Below are positions 1-11,200 of a stretch of DNA of 64,000 nt, in pieces. The notes beneath the pieces are model-generated. The model made no database searches, was not told the origin of the DNA, and saw only the letters and a program-made list of their open reading frames with translations. The stretch comes from Rachicladosporium sp. CCFEE 5018 (lineage: Eukaryota; Ascomycota; Dothideomycetes; Cladosporiales; Cladosporiaceae). The number at the start of each line of letters is the position of its first letter. Position 1 is the first letter of the stretch. The position numbers and the translations under genes are program-made. The stretch spans positions 618,254 to 682,253 of the forward strand of contig KZ111144.1 of NCBI GenBank assembly GCA_002077045.2. The letters run 5' to 3'.

Positions 1-190
1 GATAAGCAGATTCGTGGATCCTACCGCAACCAGCTTCCACCGACAACGAGATCCCCAACCACCAGCAGCCGGTCGTAATTGCGGTCCATGATGCTTACAA
101 GGTGTCAGTTGTCAGTATGCCAAGACTGCGATCACAGCCGGGGGGCGGCCGAATGAGAGTGACATTGATTATTCGCGTTTGCGCCGATAA

Positions 191-925
191 TTACAATTTG
201 GCGGCCGCGAGGTAAGCTGCTGCCGCCAGCGCATACATGGCCACTGCAAGCACCATAGGAATCCGCCGAGTCTGTTCCGCGTGGCTGAAGACCCCGAAGA
301 CCCGCAAGTAGGAGCGTACAAGATGATCGCTCATTTCTGTCGGAACGACCTTAAGGGTCAGTATGGCCGACGCAAAGAACAGGATACAAAATGTCATTGT
401 CTGAAGCATAAATCGACAAGTATTGGGTGCTGGTCCGCAGGCCTGCCGATAGACCGTATGTCCTTGACCAGAGATGCTCGACCCCCAGAGAATCTACGTG
501 AAAGTAATCAGTTCCGCAAGAGAAGCCTCTGGGATGGTGGTTACGGCACACCAGCTGTATGCCATCAATCTCGTACTGATTGGCGCTGTCAAGTCTCGTC
601 GATCGACCGGTGGTCGCATCAGCGGAGACGACATAACTACTTCGCATTGTGAGGAAGCCGCTGTCAGCGGATCACTGAGACAGACTTCACGGAAGTCCTT
701 GATTGCCGTCCATTTGGCGAGTCGATCCGTGGTCATCCCATACTTGATCGCCACGACCAGACCTCCAATGGCCACAGCAGAACCGGTGAACTTGAGAAGG
801 CGAAGACGGAACTTCTTCCAAATATGTGTCGTGGGAGTGGATCCTGTCATAGGGTCTGGCGCAGGTGTTGTGGAAATTGACGAATCTGGGATCGCAGTTG
901 AAGCAGGTGGCGCCATTGTGTTCAT
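191..925 (-). CDS. Small fungal membrane protein, function unknown (2 exons)
   Basis: I read exon 1 as 925..545 and exon 2 as 493..191. The 51-nt intron has GTAACC at its start, a CTGATT-like branch site and CGTAG at its end. Removing it deletes the only in-frame stop and gives 227 residues. The first in-frame ATG is at 925. The N-terminus is Pro/Thr/Ser-rich. A membrane segment follows at about residues 43-62, then a soluble stretch with the motif WTAIKDFREVC, and two more hydrophobic segments close the protein. Similar WTALKDF-type small membrane proteins are common and unnamed in Dothideomycetes; that comparison is from memory. No function can be assigned. The window edge is 190 bases downstream, so the next gene is not visible. 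Confidence 0.55.
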
Positions 926-955
926 CACTGCGGATGGAAGCGACACCGCTGCCAC

Positions 956-1351
956 CGCGTTAAGTTTACCAAGGGTATTGGGCTTTGCGTCGACATGGCT
1001 TGCGACATCGCGATCGAGCTAATGCGGAAGGTGAAGCGTGGATATAGTCAAGCGTCCAACTCGGTTCTGGCCACTGGTGGCTTTAACGCAGCTGTAGACC
1101 TTGTGTGACCCGAGTTGTGTATTTGATTTCGATTGGAGTGTCGCTAGTTAGAGAAGTCATCGAAGGTGTTGGTCGCAGGATAATATACTGCAGCCTCGCC
1201 GAGCTATCGAGCTGCGCCTCAAGCCTCAAGTTTCAGCACGTCGTGTTTCAGGATCTTGTGTTTCAGCACCGCGGACTCAGCCTCCGTCGAGTGGCATGAC
1301 CCATCGGCAACGATCGAATCACATCACGCCACGCACGTCTGCATTATTGAT
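956..1351. other. Intergenic, upstream of the small membrane protein gene
   Basis: This 396-base gap runs from the start region of the membrane protein gene to the stop of the SAC phosphatase gene, both on the minus strand. I see no RNA gene, repeat or credible ORF in it. Confidence 0.5.
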
Positions 1352-4244
1352 TCAGGCCCACACAAGTTTCTTCAGCGAGTATCCCAAGCTCTCAATGTAA
1401 CCAGTCGCCTTCTTCGCCTCTGCCAGCGAAATCACATCCTTCTCCTGCACAGCCGGCGCCTTGGAAAGATCGAGGTGGTCCATCTCTCTGACCTTCATCA
1501 TTGTCTTGTGAATCTCATCGCACATTTGCTTGACCTCATCCAGCTCGCTCGACGTCTTCGATGGCACTGCTTTGAAAGCAAGGAGACGATCGGTTCTCGA
1601 GTCTGCAGGTTTCTTCGGGCTCTTGCCTTCGGGTTCCGGCTTCGTATCTCCGACAGCTTTCTCGTTGTCCATTGATCTCGTGTTGGTCCTAACAATCGCG
1701 TGGCCATTAGTCTTGTATCGCATAGCGAAGCCGACATTCTTCTGCTCATCCATATGTCCTGGCGCAAGCGTACTCGTCACATAAGTCCCCCTCCATATCT
1801 CGGTTATGTCCGCCAAATCAACCTTCTCGAATGATCCGACCTTCTCCGTGCTCCAATCGAAGCGACAGAAGTACAGCGCCACATCGGTCAACAGTAGCAC
1901 ACACTCCTCGAAAGGCATCGCCCTTAGACTATCTGCTTCATGCGGACAGCTGAGCGCCCAGCCATGGCGTAGATCCTCATCTGATCCTTCGAGGACAATT
2001 TGTACGCACTTCTCGGTCGCACTTTGGCGGACTTTGTCCATGTCGATCGCATGGTCCCGTGTCATCATCTCACTCTCAAACTCATCGAAGATTTCCACGC
2101 CGACGCTACCGAGGTAGAAATCGATGCAGGCTTGTAGGAAGTAGTCGCCGAAAATGTTGTTGTAATAGCGATTCAGCGTCAAGCTCAGATCCGACAGCGC
2201 GCCAGTCCAGTTGCGTTTCCGCGTACGTGTGAAGTCTCCCTTCAAGGCGGCGGTGCCGGCGTACTGCCGACTTATGGCGTCACCGTTGTCAGCCCAGAGG
2301 GTATTGAACCACTTCGTCTTGGGGTCTGAGTGCAGGTCGATGCTGAGACCGAGCTCGGAAAGCTGTTGCTGTAGCGCCCAAGCGCCGACTGCGGATTGTG
2401 TAACATTGGTACGGTCGAGGCAGTCCATGCAATTCGTTCGCAGCACACCAGTCTGCTGTGTCGTCACAGTATTGTTTTGGAGAGTCATCCAGCCATGGGA
2501 CTTGAGTGAGGATTCGAGGGTGGAGAGCAGGATGGAGACGTTCTCGAAGCGCATGCCGCCGCATTCTTTGTGGAAATAGAACCATTCGAAAGCGATTTGC
2601 TTGTCGATGGCAGCGTTGTCGGGGTCGTTCAGCCATTTTACACCATTCTCATATGCTTCACCAATGTCTTTCTCAACGCCGCTTTTGTCCACGAGACTCG
2701 CTACCTGCACCTGCCCGTATTTCTCGGCCATACTCGCAAAATGCGCCTTCAGTGCTGCATGGTTCGTGCCTTCGGACCCGAACAAGACTGGAACGGGTTT
2801 CGCTGAGTAGGGGGTTTGTGAGAAGAACAGTGGGATGGAGCCTCGAATCTGTAGTAACGAGAACGTCTGCTGCTCGGTGCTCCAGTCTTGCGTGGAGAGG
2901 ATCTGCTCTGTCTCGACGAAGTTCGCGACGCTGCCATTGTCGTCCACACCTCGTCTTAAGTAGCGCAAGCCCGCTCGCTTGACTGATCGCCTCGAGATGA
3001 TAGTGATTAGTAAGTCACTCTGTTTTGCTGGCGTTACCTCATCGCCTTCAGCAGCGACCACTTCCTCCGGCTTCTCAGCTGCACCCACAACAACGTCGTT
3101 CTCGCCTGCTTCCGACTTACCGATCGAGAATGCCCTCTGTCCGACGAAACCTTGTATGACAGGCAAGATGACAAGATCTAGACTCTTGTCGATGAAAGGC
3201 TTCACCAAATTGCGATTCCAGAAGAAGTTGGCATCAACGCGTCTGTGTAGCGGCGACGAGGTGCTGAAGGGACTTTCTTCCGCCAGCCTAGCGGAGAGGT
3301 CATGACCATATGAGAAGTAAAAGCTTCTGGAGCCAAAGAAGAGCTTCGCAGATCGGAGTATGCGTGGGGTCAGAGTCTCGACGTTGGACTTATGTGTTGT
3401 TGTCTTCATGTCGTTGCCGGTATCTGACTTCGAAGGCTCTTCCGCGGCAGTTTCATCTGATTCTGTAGGCTCTGTTGTCGCCCGCGTGTCGTTTATCTGT
3501 GCCGCTTCTGGCGCTTCCTCCAGTGCTGCAGGCTCCCGTGTCGGCTTCGTGGCTGGAGGCACCCTGCTGAACCACTTGCCCGCAAATTCGCCATACTTGC
3601 CCTTATTTTGCACCACGTTCTTCAAGAATGACGTCGGCTCCTTCTTCGATACTCCAGTCGCCTGCTCGGGAGCCTCGAGTGCTGCCCCAGTCTCTGCGGA
3701 CGTCTCTTCGTTGATGTCTGCCACGTCTCCCTCCTCGCTCTCCTCGTAATCGCTGTCTTCATGCACTGCAGTGTTCCCTTGACTTTCCAAGTGGGCAGCA
3801 GACTGCACGGCCTTTGAAGCTTCGTCTTGTGAAGCAAGTGGGAGCAAGGTAACGTCCGTGATCACGTAGATCGGCTTCCCCCTGATCTGAGCGACTTCGT
3901 CCCGTTGCGTAATGCATACCAAGAACTTTGCAGACCCTAGATCCAGGAGACCTATATTGCATTAGAACATGCCTGGGCAGCTGTAGGATCTTCCAATTAC
4001 CCAGGATGCCATGCGCCTGAATCCGGACTTCGCTTGCTTCATGCTCGTGCTTCAGCGCGATGGCTGCCACCTCTCCACTGTTGTACTTGAGTTGAACACC
4101 GAGTGACCCGTCTGGCTTGCCTTTCGGGCTCACAGGGTGGATGAGGATTCCATTCGCCGCAGCGACGCTTGTAGATGTTAGTCGCGCGACTAGAGCATGT
4201 AGGAACACTACTCACACGTGGAGCTTCCTTGCTAATCCCGGCAT
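1352..4244 (-). CDS. SAC-domain phosphoinositide phosphatase with hSac2 domain (INPP5F/Sac2-like)
   Basis: There are three exons: 4244..4216, 4167..4001 and 3951..1352, giving 931 residues. The first exon encodes only MPGLARKLHV and part of one codon, and was placed from the family's usual N-terminus. The SAC domain carries the catalytic CX5R motif CMDCLDR at about residue 573, followed by TNVTQS. After it comes a region resembling the hSac2 domain (about residues 735-835), which in animals is found in INPP5F/Sac2. Family knowledge predicts hydrolysis of phosphate from membrane phosphoinositides. There are no C-terminal membrane helices, so this is not the ER-anchored Sac1. A long acidic, low-complexity insert (about residues 115-265) splits the N-terminal half of the SAC domain. 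The gene is divergent from the proline-rich gene at 4672, with 427 bases between start codons. Confidence 0.9.
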
Positions 4245-4671
4245 CGTGAGGGTAGAGAGAAAAGAGAAGATACTTAGCTATGCCGACCTGATCGTTGTGA
4301 GCTTACAAGACAGCAAACAATGTAGAGGGTTAAAAGGCATGGTCAGGAAAGGCGCGCGGCTACAATGATGTCAGTTCATGCCGCCATAAGTACCTTGACC
4401 AAGCCAGAAACGGTGCAAGTGGTGGACATGTTGGGCATAACAGGTTGATTAATGCTCGTGGAACGGTCATCAGCACTCTTCGGGTAGAGGAAGGTAGCAG
4501 CACAACTTATGATGAGAGCGAGAGAGCAAACGAGTCGACCGCAGTCACCCATGAACATTGCTGAGTAAGATTGTGTCCAAGCACGGACTTGTCACATGCC
4601 ACGACATCGTCAGCGTAGGATAACACAATCTTTCGTTCCACTACATCTCGTAGCACAGCACTCATCACACC
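4245..4671. promoter_or_regulatory. Divergent promoter region (SAC phosphatase / proline-rich protein)
   Basis: This 427-base region between two divergent start codons must hold both promoters. I recognise no specific operator. Short minus-strand ORFs in it show no protein-like composition. Confidence 0.4.
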
Positions 4672-5842
4672 ATGGAGAAGCTCAAGGGTGTCGCGAAGGG
4701 CGGCTGGAAGCCTGAGACCGATCGCGCAATTCATCGAGACACGTGGAAGTCGGATCTGCTCCATCGAGGGAAGCAGACGGATCCATACGCAAAGCAGCGA
4801 GAGACGCACCAATCGCAGCCACTTACTGCGCTGAAAGATCGTAAGACTGTGTGATGAAAGGCGTATATCGGCAGAATGGTGACTGTCATGCGTAGCGTCC
4901 CAATTCGCGCCTCCACCCAAACATTCAGCGTACTATGGGCCTGATGGAGCATCTCCTAGTCGGACGGGTACAGGACTGTCGGCAACGTCTTCGGCTTCAA
5001 CAGCACGCGGACTCGGAGCCCCAGCCCCATTGCCAGTCAGACGTCCAGATCCTCGGGAAGAAGAGCAAGCACCCAAGCCGCCTCCAGAGCCATATCGCAA
5101 GGACACCACTGGCTTGAGAACAGACAACTTGCCTGCACCACCCGTGAGACGAGCGGGACCAGGCACTTCATCACCTGCACCTGTGCCGCCCCCACGGACG
5201 AAACCACTTCCACCGCCGCGCGTCAATTCTGGCCCCCCGCCTATCCTCCCACCACGCCAAAACGAGTACCCAGACGAGCACGCACCTCCGCCTCCACCGA
5301 CCTATGGCGAAGCTACGAGGCCGGCGATTGCGCCAAATCCAGCTGCGATCAACCGCCTAGCTCAAGCCGGAGTATCCGTACCAGGCTTCGGCATCGACAG
5401 CAGTAGAGATAACGCGTCCGCTGTATCAGTAGCCGCGGGATTAGCACGGCGAAATCCGGAGCAGATCACAGCAGCGGCAGGGTATGCGCAGCGTCACCCA
5501 GAGCACGTCACGGCAGCGGCAAAGACAGTGCAGAACAATTCGGGGCAGCTCAGTGAATTGCAGCAGAGGTTTTCGCGAATGGGTACTGCGTCCTCGTCTT
5601 CAGCAGCCCCAGTATCGCCGACGCAAGCAGCATCACAACAGCAAGCGACGCCGTCTTGGCGCACAGGACTCCAGGCTGCTTCTTCTCTGGCCTCCGCGAG
5701 ACCTGCATCGCCTGCATTGCCAACTGCAGCCACTGGCAAGAAGCCTGCACCACCTCCACCGGCGAAGCGAGTGGGACTGAGCAGTGGTGAAGCGTCAGTA
5801 CCGCCACCGATCCCGATGTCAAGTAAGCCGCGACCGCCATGA
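4672..5842 (+). CDS. Proline-rich cytoskeletal-adaptor-like protein (possibly Aim3-related)
   Basis: There are two exons, 4672..4840 and 4929..5842, joined by GTAAGA..TTCAG, giving 360 residues. The ATG sits in a good context (CACACCATGG). The N-terminus, MEKLKGVAKGGWKP, matches a short motif that I recall opening a family of ascomycete proteins related to Aim3, an actin-patch-associated protein in yeast. The middle is very proline-rich with many PPxP and PPPP stretches, the usual ligands of SH3 and profilin. Around residues 135-190 there are two helical repeats, AAGLARRNPEQITAAAGY and AQRHPEHVTAAA. The C-terminus is again PPPPAKR-type. A role in actin or endocytic scaffolding is an inference from this composition. 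The gene name is not certain. Confidence 0.7.
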
Positions 5843-6038
5843 CAGATTGGCTAATACGAGAATGCACGACTCATGCACGATCAATGGACTGAATGGCATT
5901 AGCGTAACATACCAATACAACACTTTTACAGTCCCAGCTTTTCGTCAAATGCAACCCGCTACCCAAACATTGCTCTCAAAGTCTCCCAGAGCCATGCATC
6001 CCAATTAGTCATACAGTCCTACAATGCCTGACCCAGCC

Positions 6039-7145
6039 TCAAGCCCAATCACTATGCCTCACCCAATTCCTCCCGCCCAAAACCCAGCACTTCCCACCCT
6101 TCAGCGCTTTCACACTATAGCATAAGCCCTCACTCTCCAGCCCCACCCACCCCGCAGCCCCGAACGTTGCGCCAACAATCCTGCTTGTGGGAAAGAAAGC
6201 GCCTTGCCTCACTAGATCTGCGCGAAGATATAAGATCGTGGCGCCTACGCTATCAAGCGGGAAAAGCTCATCGTCCTTGGAGTCCTTGATAAGTTCCGGA
6301 ATCGTCTTCCGCGACTTCTCGAGGCGCGTGTAAGCTGCTTCGCGTTCTCCGTGCGGGATCGCCTCAAGTAATGTCTTCTCGTCGCGATCTAAAGCCCATG
6401 CGTTCTTGTCGTAGTTCTCGATTTTGTGCTGCTGGCACCTCGCTGTGATTATGCCAGCTTCGGGGTTCGAGTCGGAGTGGTGCAGCATCGTCTGCACGAT
6501 CCGCGTCGACAGTTCCACGATGTCTACATCCAGCCAGAGGATGTGTTTCTCATCTCGCAGAGCCCTTGAGACCAGATAGTTCCGTAGCCCTGCTATGGCG
6601 CTGCGACGCTGGAGCTGTAGCGCTGGATCGTGGCGCGTGTCGTAGGAGAGACCGGGGATGGAGAAAGGGGAGTGCAGGTAGATGTCGACTCTCGCAAACG
6701 GTAGCCGGTCAGTCGCCAGACGTATCTTTTCGAATTCCGAGGTTGAGGATGTGAGGAGCGCGAGAGAGACATTCGCCAGATTCAGATCCGTGGAGACAAG
6801 TAAGCCCATGAAGTCATTCGCGGTACGCATAGTTTCGCGGAAGTCGCTGCTCCAGGATTTCGCATCTTGGTTCAGCGCCAGTATCAACAGCGAGGGCTCT
6901 GAATTTGCAGTCCGTCGTCGGTAATGCTTCGTTCCATCGGCCAGAACCACCTCGCCGGCTGTTATGGCGCTAATGTCCGGCTTCGCGTAGGCATACTGTC
7001 TATGACTTCCAAAGCCCAGACAACTGCCAAAGGTACGACAACTCCAGCTTCGTTGCCGGAATTCAAAAGTCCTGCTCAGCACCCAAGCTAGTACTAGCAA
7101 AACGATGAAGAGGAATTTGCGGCTATGCAAGACCGCACCGCGCAT
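6039..7145 (-). CDS. GT62 mannosyltransferase, Anp1/Mnn9/Van1 family
   Basis: A single exon encodes 368 residues. It is a type II membrane protein: a short cytosolic tail, an anchor at about residues 11-27, then a lumenal catalytic domain. The metal-binding DxD lies in WLDVDI (D206, D208). Further on are the family blocks DSVGATILYLRADLVRQG and GWVGLESEGLCY. In yeast, Anp1, Mnn9 and Van1 belong to Golgi M-Pol complexes that extend the alpha-1,6-mannan backbone of N-glycans. Filamentous fungi usually have three such genes. This one looks like a divergent member and I cannot say which of the three it represents. It lies tail to tail with the proline-rich gene, 196 bases away. Confidence 0.85.
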   Translation of the reverse strand: MRGAVLHSRKFLFIVLLVLAWVLSRTFEFRQRSWSCRTFGSCLGFGSHRQYAYAKPDISAITAGEVVLADGTKHYRRRTANSEPSLLILALNQDAKSWSSDFRETMRTANDFMGLLVSTDLNLANVSLALLTSSTSEFEKIRLATDRLPFARVDIYLHSPFSIPGLSYDTRHDPALQLQRRSAIAGLRNYLVSRALRDEKHILWLDVDIVELSTRIVQTMLHHSDSNPEAGIITARCQQHKIENYDKNAWALDRDEKTLLEAIPHGEREAAYTRLEKSRKTIPELIKDSKDDELFPLDSVGATILYLRADLVRQGAFFPTSRIVGATFGAAGWVGLESEGLCYSVKALKGGKCWVLGGRNWVRHSDWA

Positions 7146-7572
7146 TGGAGTGGGAAGCGGGTATCAGCCCATATAATCTGGGGCACAGCACGGCTTGCGA
7201 TAGTGGAGGATACGCGTTGCATATGGGGAATTCGTGATGGCATTTCTGGGGTGCATGGAACAATGGAACGATCAGATGGAAGCGGAAAGGAGTCCGCCAA
7301 GGCGAGATGCCGCGCCTCGCCACGGAAGTGGCGATGGTGTTTCAGCCTACCAATAGCGGTGGTAAGGTCATCATTGAACATCACACGCGTGTAAATCACC
7401 TCAAGACGCGCGAATCTGTAAGAGATGATATCGCGAATACTGAGTGGGCGTCCGACGCCTCGATTGCTGAGAACATTTCGCGCTTGGCGCTGATGTTGAC
7501 TTTATGTTGTCATATATTCAATCTATTCCATTCGAGATTACACAGTTCGGGAATTGCGTCCCCTTAGCAGTA
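7146..7572. other. Intergenic, upstream of the GT62 gene
   Basis: This 427-base stretch between two minus-strand genes should contain the GT62 promoter and the 3' end of the phosphatase transcript. I see no recognisable element. Confidence 0.4.
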
Positions 7573-8798
7573 CTACAGCCTATACCCCGTCGGCGCTGCC
7601 ATGACTCCAGTCGGCAGCCCAGTGCCCCTGATCCCGCCCGTACTACACACACATCCCTGCGCAACCCCACTCGAGCTCGTTATGGGCGGGCCATTCGTGC
7701 AGTAAGTGCTCGTCGTGAACGCAATCGTACTAGTAGCATTCGAGTACGGTAGGAACTCTCCCTTGACCAGCACCGGGATAACGGCTCCCGTACTCAGCGA
7801 AAACGTCCTGTGCCCAAGCACGCGCAGCAAGCTGGCGATCTCGCCCGAGTGCGAAGTCACTGAGATCCAGGTGTGGTCGTCCTGCGCGAAGACCTGGTCC
7901 AGCGCCTTCTTGGAGCGGATGTCCTGCGCTGGCGCGGGCTCGGCTGTGATGCCAGTCCAGTACGGATCGACTTGTGCGAAGCCAGGCTCGAACTTGTAAG
8001 TTGGGAATCGGGCAGCGATCACTGACTTGTTGCTGCGGTGGTCGCAGGTATGCGTGCTGATGCCTTCGCGGAAGAACTCCTTGATGGTCGGGACGAAGGG
8101 GTAGTAGTGTGGGAGGGCGAGATCGGAGAAAGTTATGTTGGCTGTGCGGGTGCAGCGGGTTAGAGGGGAGGTGTAGTATGATTGCGGGTACGGCGTCTTC
8201 TGGACGGCGATTTCGGACTTCCAGAAGGCATTGGCGATTTGAGCCTGCTTGATGCCGGGAGCCGTGAGGTCAGCGTCCTCCCAGGAGACGGTGGCGTTGC
8301 CTGTTAGCTCACTCCACCAACACTTGAGAAGTCAGTCAGTCTGGTTCGTGAAACGGTCACTCTGCTGCGGGAGGCTTACATTCCAAGCCGGCGTCCCGTA
8401 GTACGTCTCTGCAGCATTATGAAATCCCTCCCCATGCCTCCCAAGCCAGAAGACTTTGTACACCGTGTTCAGCGGTGCATTAGCATTCAGCGAGTTGATC
8501 ACGCTGGCAAATCGCTGCCAATCCGTAAGATTGCCACAGCTGCCGCCGGTGAAGTTGCTCTTCAGGCCAAAGTTCGTGGCAGTCTGGGCAGAGCGTTAGT
8601 ATCGGTGCTAAATAGGCAGGCCGTGGGACCTACGTAGTCGAAAGTCGAAGCGTTTGTCGAAGCATCGTCCTGCAGGAAGTAGCCCGTCACTGTGCTGTAC
8701 TTCGTGTAGCCAGACGTGGATGTGCTCTTAGTGCTATTTAGTGTAGCGGCGTGCACGCCACAGAGGGCTGCCACGAAGAGGAAAGTAGCCTTGAGCAT
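7573..8798 (-). CDS. Secreted histidine phosphatase (phosphoglycerate-mutase-like fold)
   Basis: There are three exons, 8798..8634, 8583..8380 and 8322..7573, all with clean GT..AG introns, giving 372 residues. Residues 1-18 form a signal peptide (MLKATFLFVAALCGVHA). The N-terminal catalytic motif is LGRHGEGFHN (R104, H105, G106), where the histidine forms the phospho-enzyme. The second conserved histidine lies in SVTSHSGEI, with the usual downstream LLRVLGHR. Several NxT/NxS sites fit passage through the secretory pathway. Fungal members of this branch are broad phosphatases of unknown substrate; nothing here points to phytase (no RHGxRxP). The C-terminal 60 residues are Ser/Thr/Cys/Gly-rich and may be disulfide-bonded. 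Confidence 0.88.
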
Positions 8799-9342
8799 CT
8801 TGTCTTGAAGGATACAACGGAAAGAGGAAGGCGGATCGATGAACCAGACTTTTGGTCCTTTGACCTACCTTTCTTATTCAGTTCACTCGTTGGGACCTAG
8901 AGGATCGTCGTCACGTCAGACGGCACGCAGTAGCAAAATGGACGAATCCTGACATCGCAATGCTGATTGAAGAAGCATCGGTTCCTGCATGACGAAGGCG
9001 AGGTAGAGGAAGTCGACGTGTCGCCATTGGCCACTCGATCCGCCACGTGCGTGCCAAGATTTGACTTTGACCTTGCGATGGAGGTGCACAGTGGGAGGTG
9101 GTAACTTCAGTTTACGGAAATGTTGGAAGAATAATAGCACCAGCGTGGAATGAAGTTTTGGGTGTAATGCTATCGTAGAGAAGCTCACATCTAGCCATGC
9201 GCAGTGCAGCTGTCGCTAGCCCTCAGCTTTCACCAACATCCTGGCCATCTCATGACATTCATGCACGCATCCTCGTCTTCCTCATGCGGTATACGCTCAT
9301 GCAACATCGTGCTCGCAGCAGTAGACACAACGCTTGTCGCAT
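8799..9342. other. Intergenic, upstream of the histidine phosphatase gene
   Basis: This 544-base gap lies between minus-strand genes. A 90-codon minus ORF at 8916..9188 exists but lacks homology or codon features that would support it. I see nothing else. Confidence 0.4.
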
Positions 9343-10947
9343 CTACTTGAACTGCTTCCCATCAGCCCACTCGAACTTCTTGCCCTCAACCTCGATGGGC
9401 TTGTCCCAACTCCACATGTCATCCACAAACTCCTTGTCCTCCTTGCTGCTCGGGTCCAACTTGGTGAACTCATAGCTGTCGACATCCGGCGCTACGTCGA
9501 ACGCAGGAAGCGCCTCTTGACCACGCACAACGAAGGCACCCTTCACGATGCTGTCATTGGCGGTGCCGAAGACTGACGCGCACCCGAAGAGGTACTTGCG
9601 CGAGCCCTCGAGGCGGTTGAAGAAGCCGCCGACGAGGTTGGAGGACATGAAGGTCTGGGTGAGCTCCTCGTTGTACTTGTAGTCGACTCTCCAGATGCTG
9701 TACTCGTCGAATTTGCAGTTCTCCCAGAACCAGGGAAGGGCGACTTCACGCGTCTCCTCGTTGGAGTATTTGCGCTTCCTATTATGTTCGTCAGTGCACT
9801 GGTGCTATCGCTGCACGATATAAAGTGTGACTCACCAGTCGTCAAGCACGAATGTGGCCTTCGGCAGAGACTCGAGCGGGTGCTTCGCCTTGGGAGCAGC
9901 CGGCGCCTCATCCTCCTCCTCCTCATCGTCCTTGACCTCCTTCTTCTTCTCCTGCTTCTTCGGCTGCTCCTTAGGCGCAGCCTTAGGCTTGTCATCCTTC
10001 TCCTTCTTTGGCGGCTGGTTGGCAATGGCAGTCTCGACCATCTCGGTCTTCTCTACAACGGCCTTGTAAATATCCTGGTTGGTGATGGTCTCGAACCATC
10101 GGGTGGTGTGGGGATGCTCGCTGCGCCATGCCTTGTCGAAGACGAATTGGAAACCACGCGACATAAGACCGGCGGTGAAGACGTCGGCGAGAGTCAGGCG
10201 CTCACCGACGAGGTATGTGTTGACGAGGAAGTGGGACTCGTAGACCGAGATGTTGGTGGCGGTGGTCTTCTGGGCGTCGTCGATGTTCTTCTTGTTGTAC
10301 GGGTCACGGCCGATGAGGGGACGGAACCAGGCGCCGAGACCAGGGAGGAGCTCAGAGTTGGCGAAGGACATCCAGCGGAGGATGCTGGCGTAGTCCTGCT
10401 TGGTCTTGCCGAGGAGAGTGGTCTTCTCATTTTGGGAGGTCACTGCAGAGATGATAAGTAGGAGTTCACTTGCTCCCATCCTGCTCTCAATCTCGTAATC
10501 CTCTTCATGCTGTCAGAGTGTGAATAAGTCTCAACAATAGTCTTCAGACAGGGATAACTGTATATGTGAATAATTCTCATCATTGCATGCGAAGTGCCTT
10601 TCACGTTCAATCACCTAGACTTTCGAACACTTACAGTAGATAGCAATGGCAATGCACTCAGTGAGCACATAGCCGTCGGATCCCTCGAAGGTAGGGACTT
10701 TGCCGAGCTTGTTGAGCTTCTTGTACTCTTCGCTCACGCCTTTTGCGGGCTCGGTGTGGACGTTCTCAAGCTCGAGGCCGTTCGCCTTGGCAACAGCGGC
10801 GATAGCAGTGGTGCGAGGGTTGCCCTGTAGAAAGAGAAGGAATTGTCAGCACATATGTACATGTTGCCAGTGGAAGAAAGGGATTGATCAGTGGGGCATG
10901 TGCTTCGAGGAACATACTGGGTAGGAGTAGATCTTGCCAAACGCCAT
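9343..10947 (-). CDS. EEF1G: Translation elongation factor eEF1B gamma subunit
   Basis: There are four exons (10947..10918, 10824..10635, 10442..9836, 9778..9343), giving 420 residues, the normal length. The domains are a GST-like N domain starting MAFGKIYSYP, a GST C domain containing TLLGKTKQDYASILRW, a highly charged Lys/Glu linker (about residues 225-265), and the conserved eEF1-gamma C-terminal domain beginning near PLESLPKATFVLDDW. The subunit scaffolds the eEF1B nucleotide-exchange complex that recharges eEF1A with GTP. Yeast homologues are TEF4 and CAM1. Intron 2 (10634..10443, 192 nt) is several times longer than the other introns in the window. The gene is divergent from the uS9m gene, with 253 bases between start codons, so the two translation genes may share a promoter. 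Confidence 0.96.
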
Positions 10948-11200
10948 GACTGTGGAATTACGGTGGATGTAATGCGCGTGTACTTTGCCTTCGTTGGCTA
11001 TGTGGGAGTACTATGAGGGAGGAGCGAGATGGTGGGTATGAGTATGGGTAGTCAGGTGGGCTGCTGTTCGCAACAACGAACAGAATTTCTAGCGGAAGGG
11101 TCATAGCTTTAACCTGACTCCGAAAGCCTTGGCACTCGAAGACCTCCGTCAAGCATTGTCGACCAGACGATTGCGCTGCAGCACATCTGAAGGCACGACG

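Noticed and set aside
474..1022. 182-codon plus-strand ORF at the left edge
   Set aside because: The minus strand gives a two-exon protein with membrane segments and a clean intron; the plus frame is its shadow.
9784..10461. 225-codon plus-strand ORF across the eEF1B-gamma gene
   Set aside because: It is the reverse complement of the Lys/Glu-rich linker and GST domain; the minus-strand gene explains it fully.
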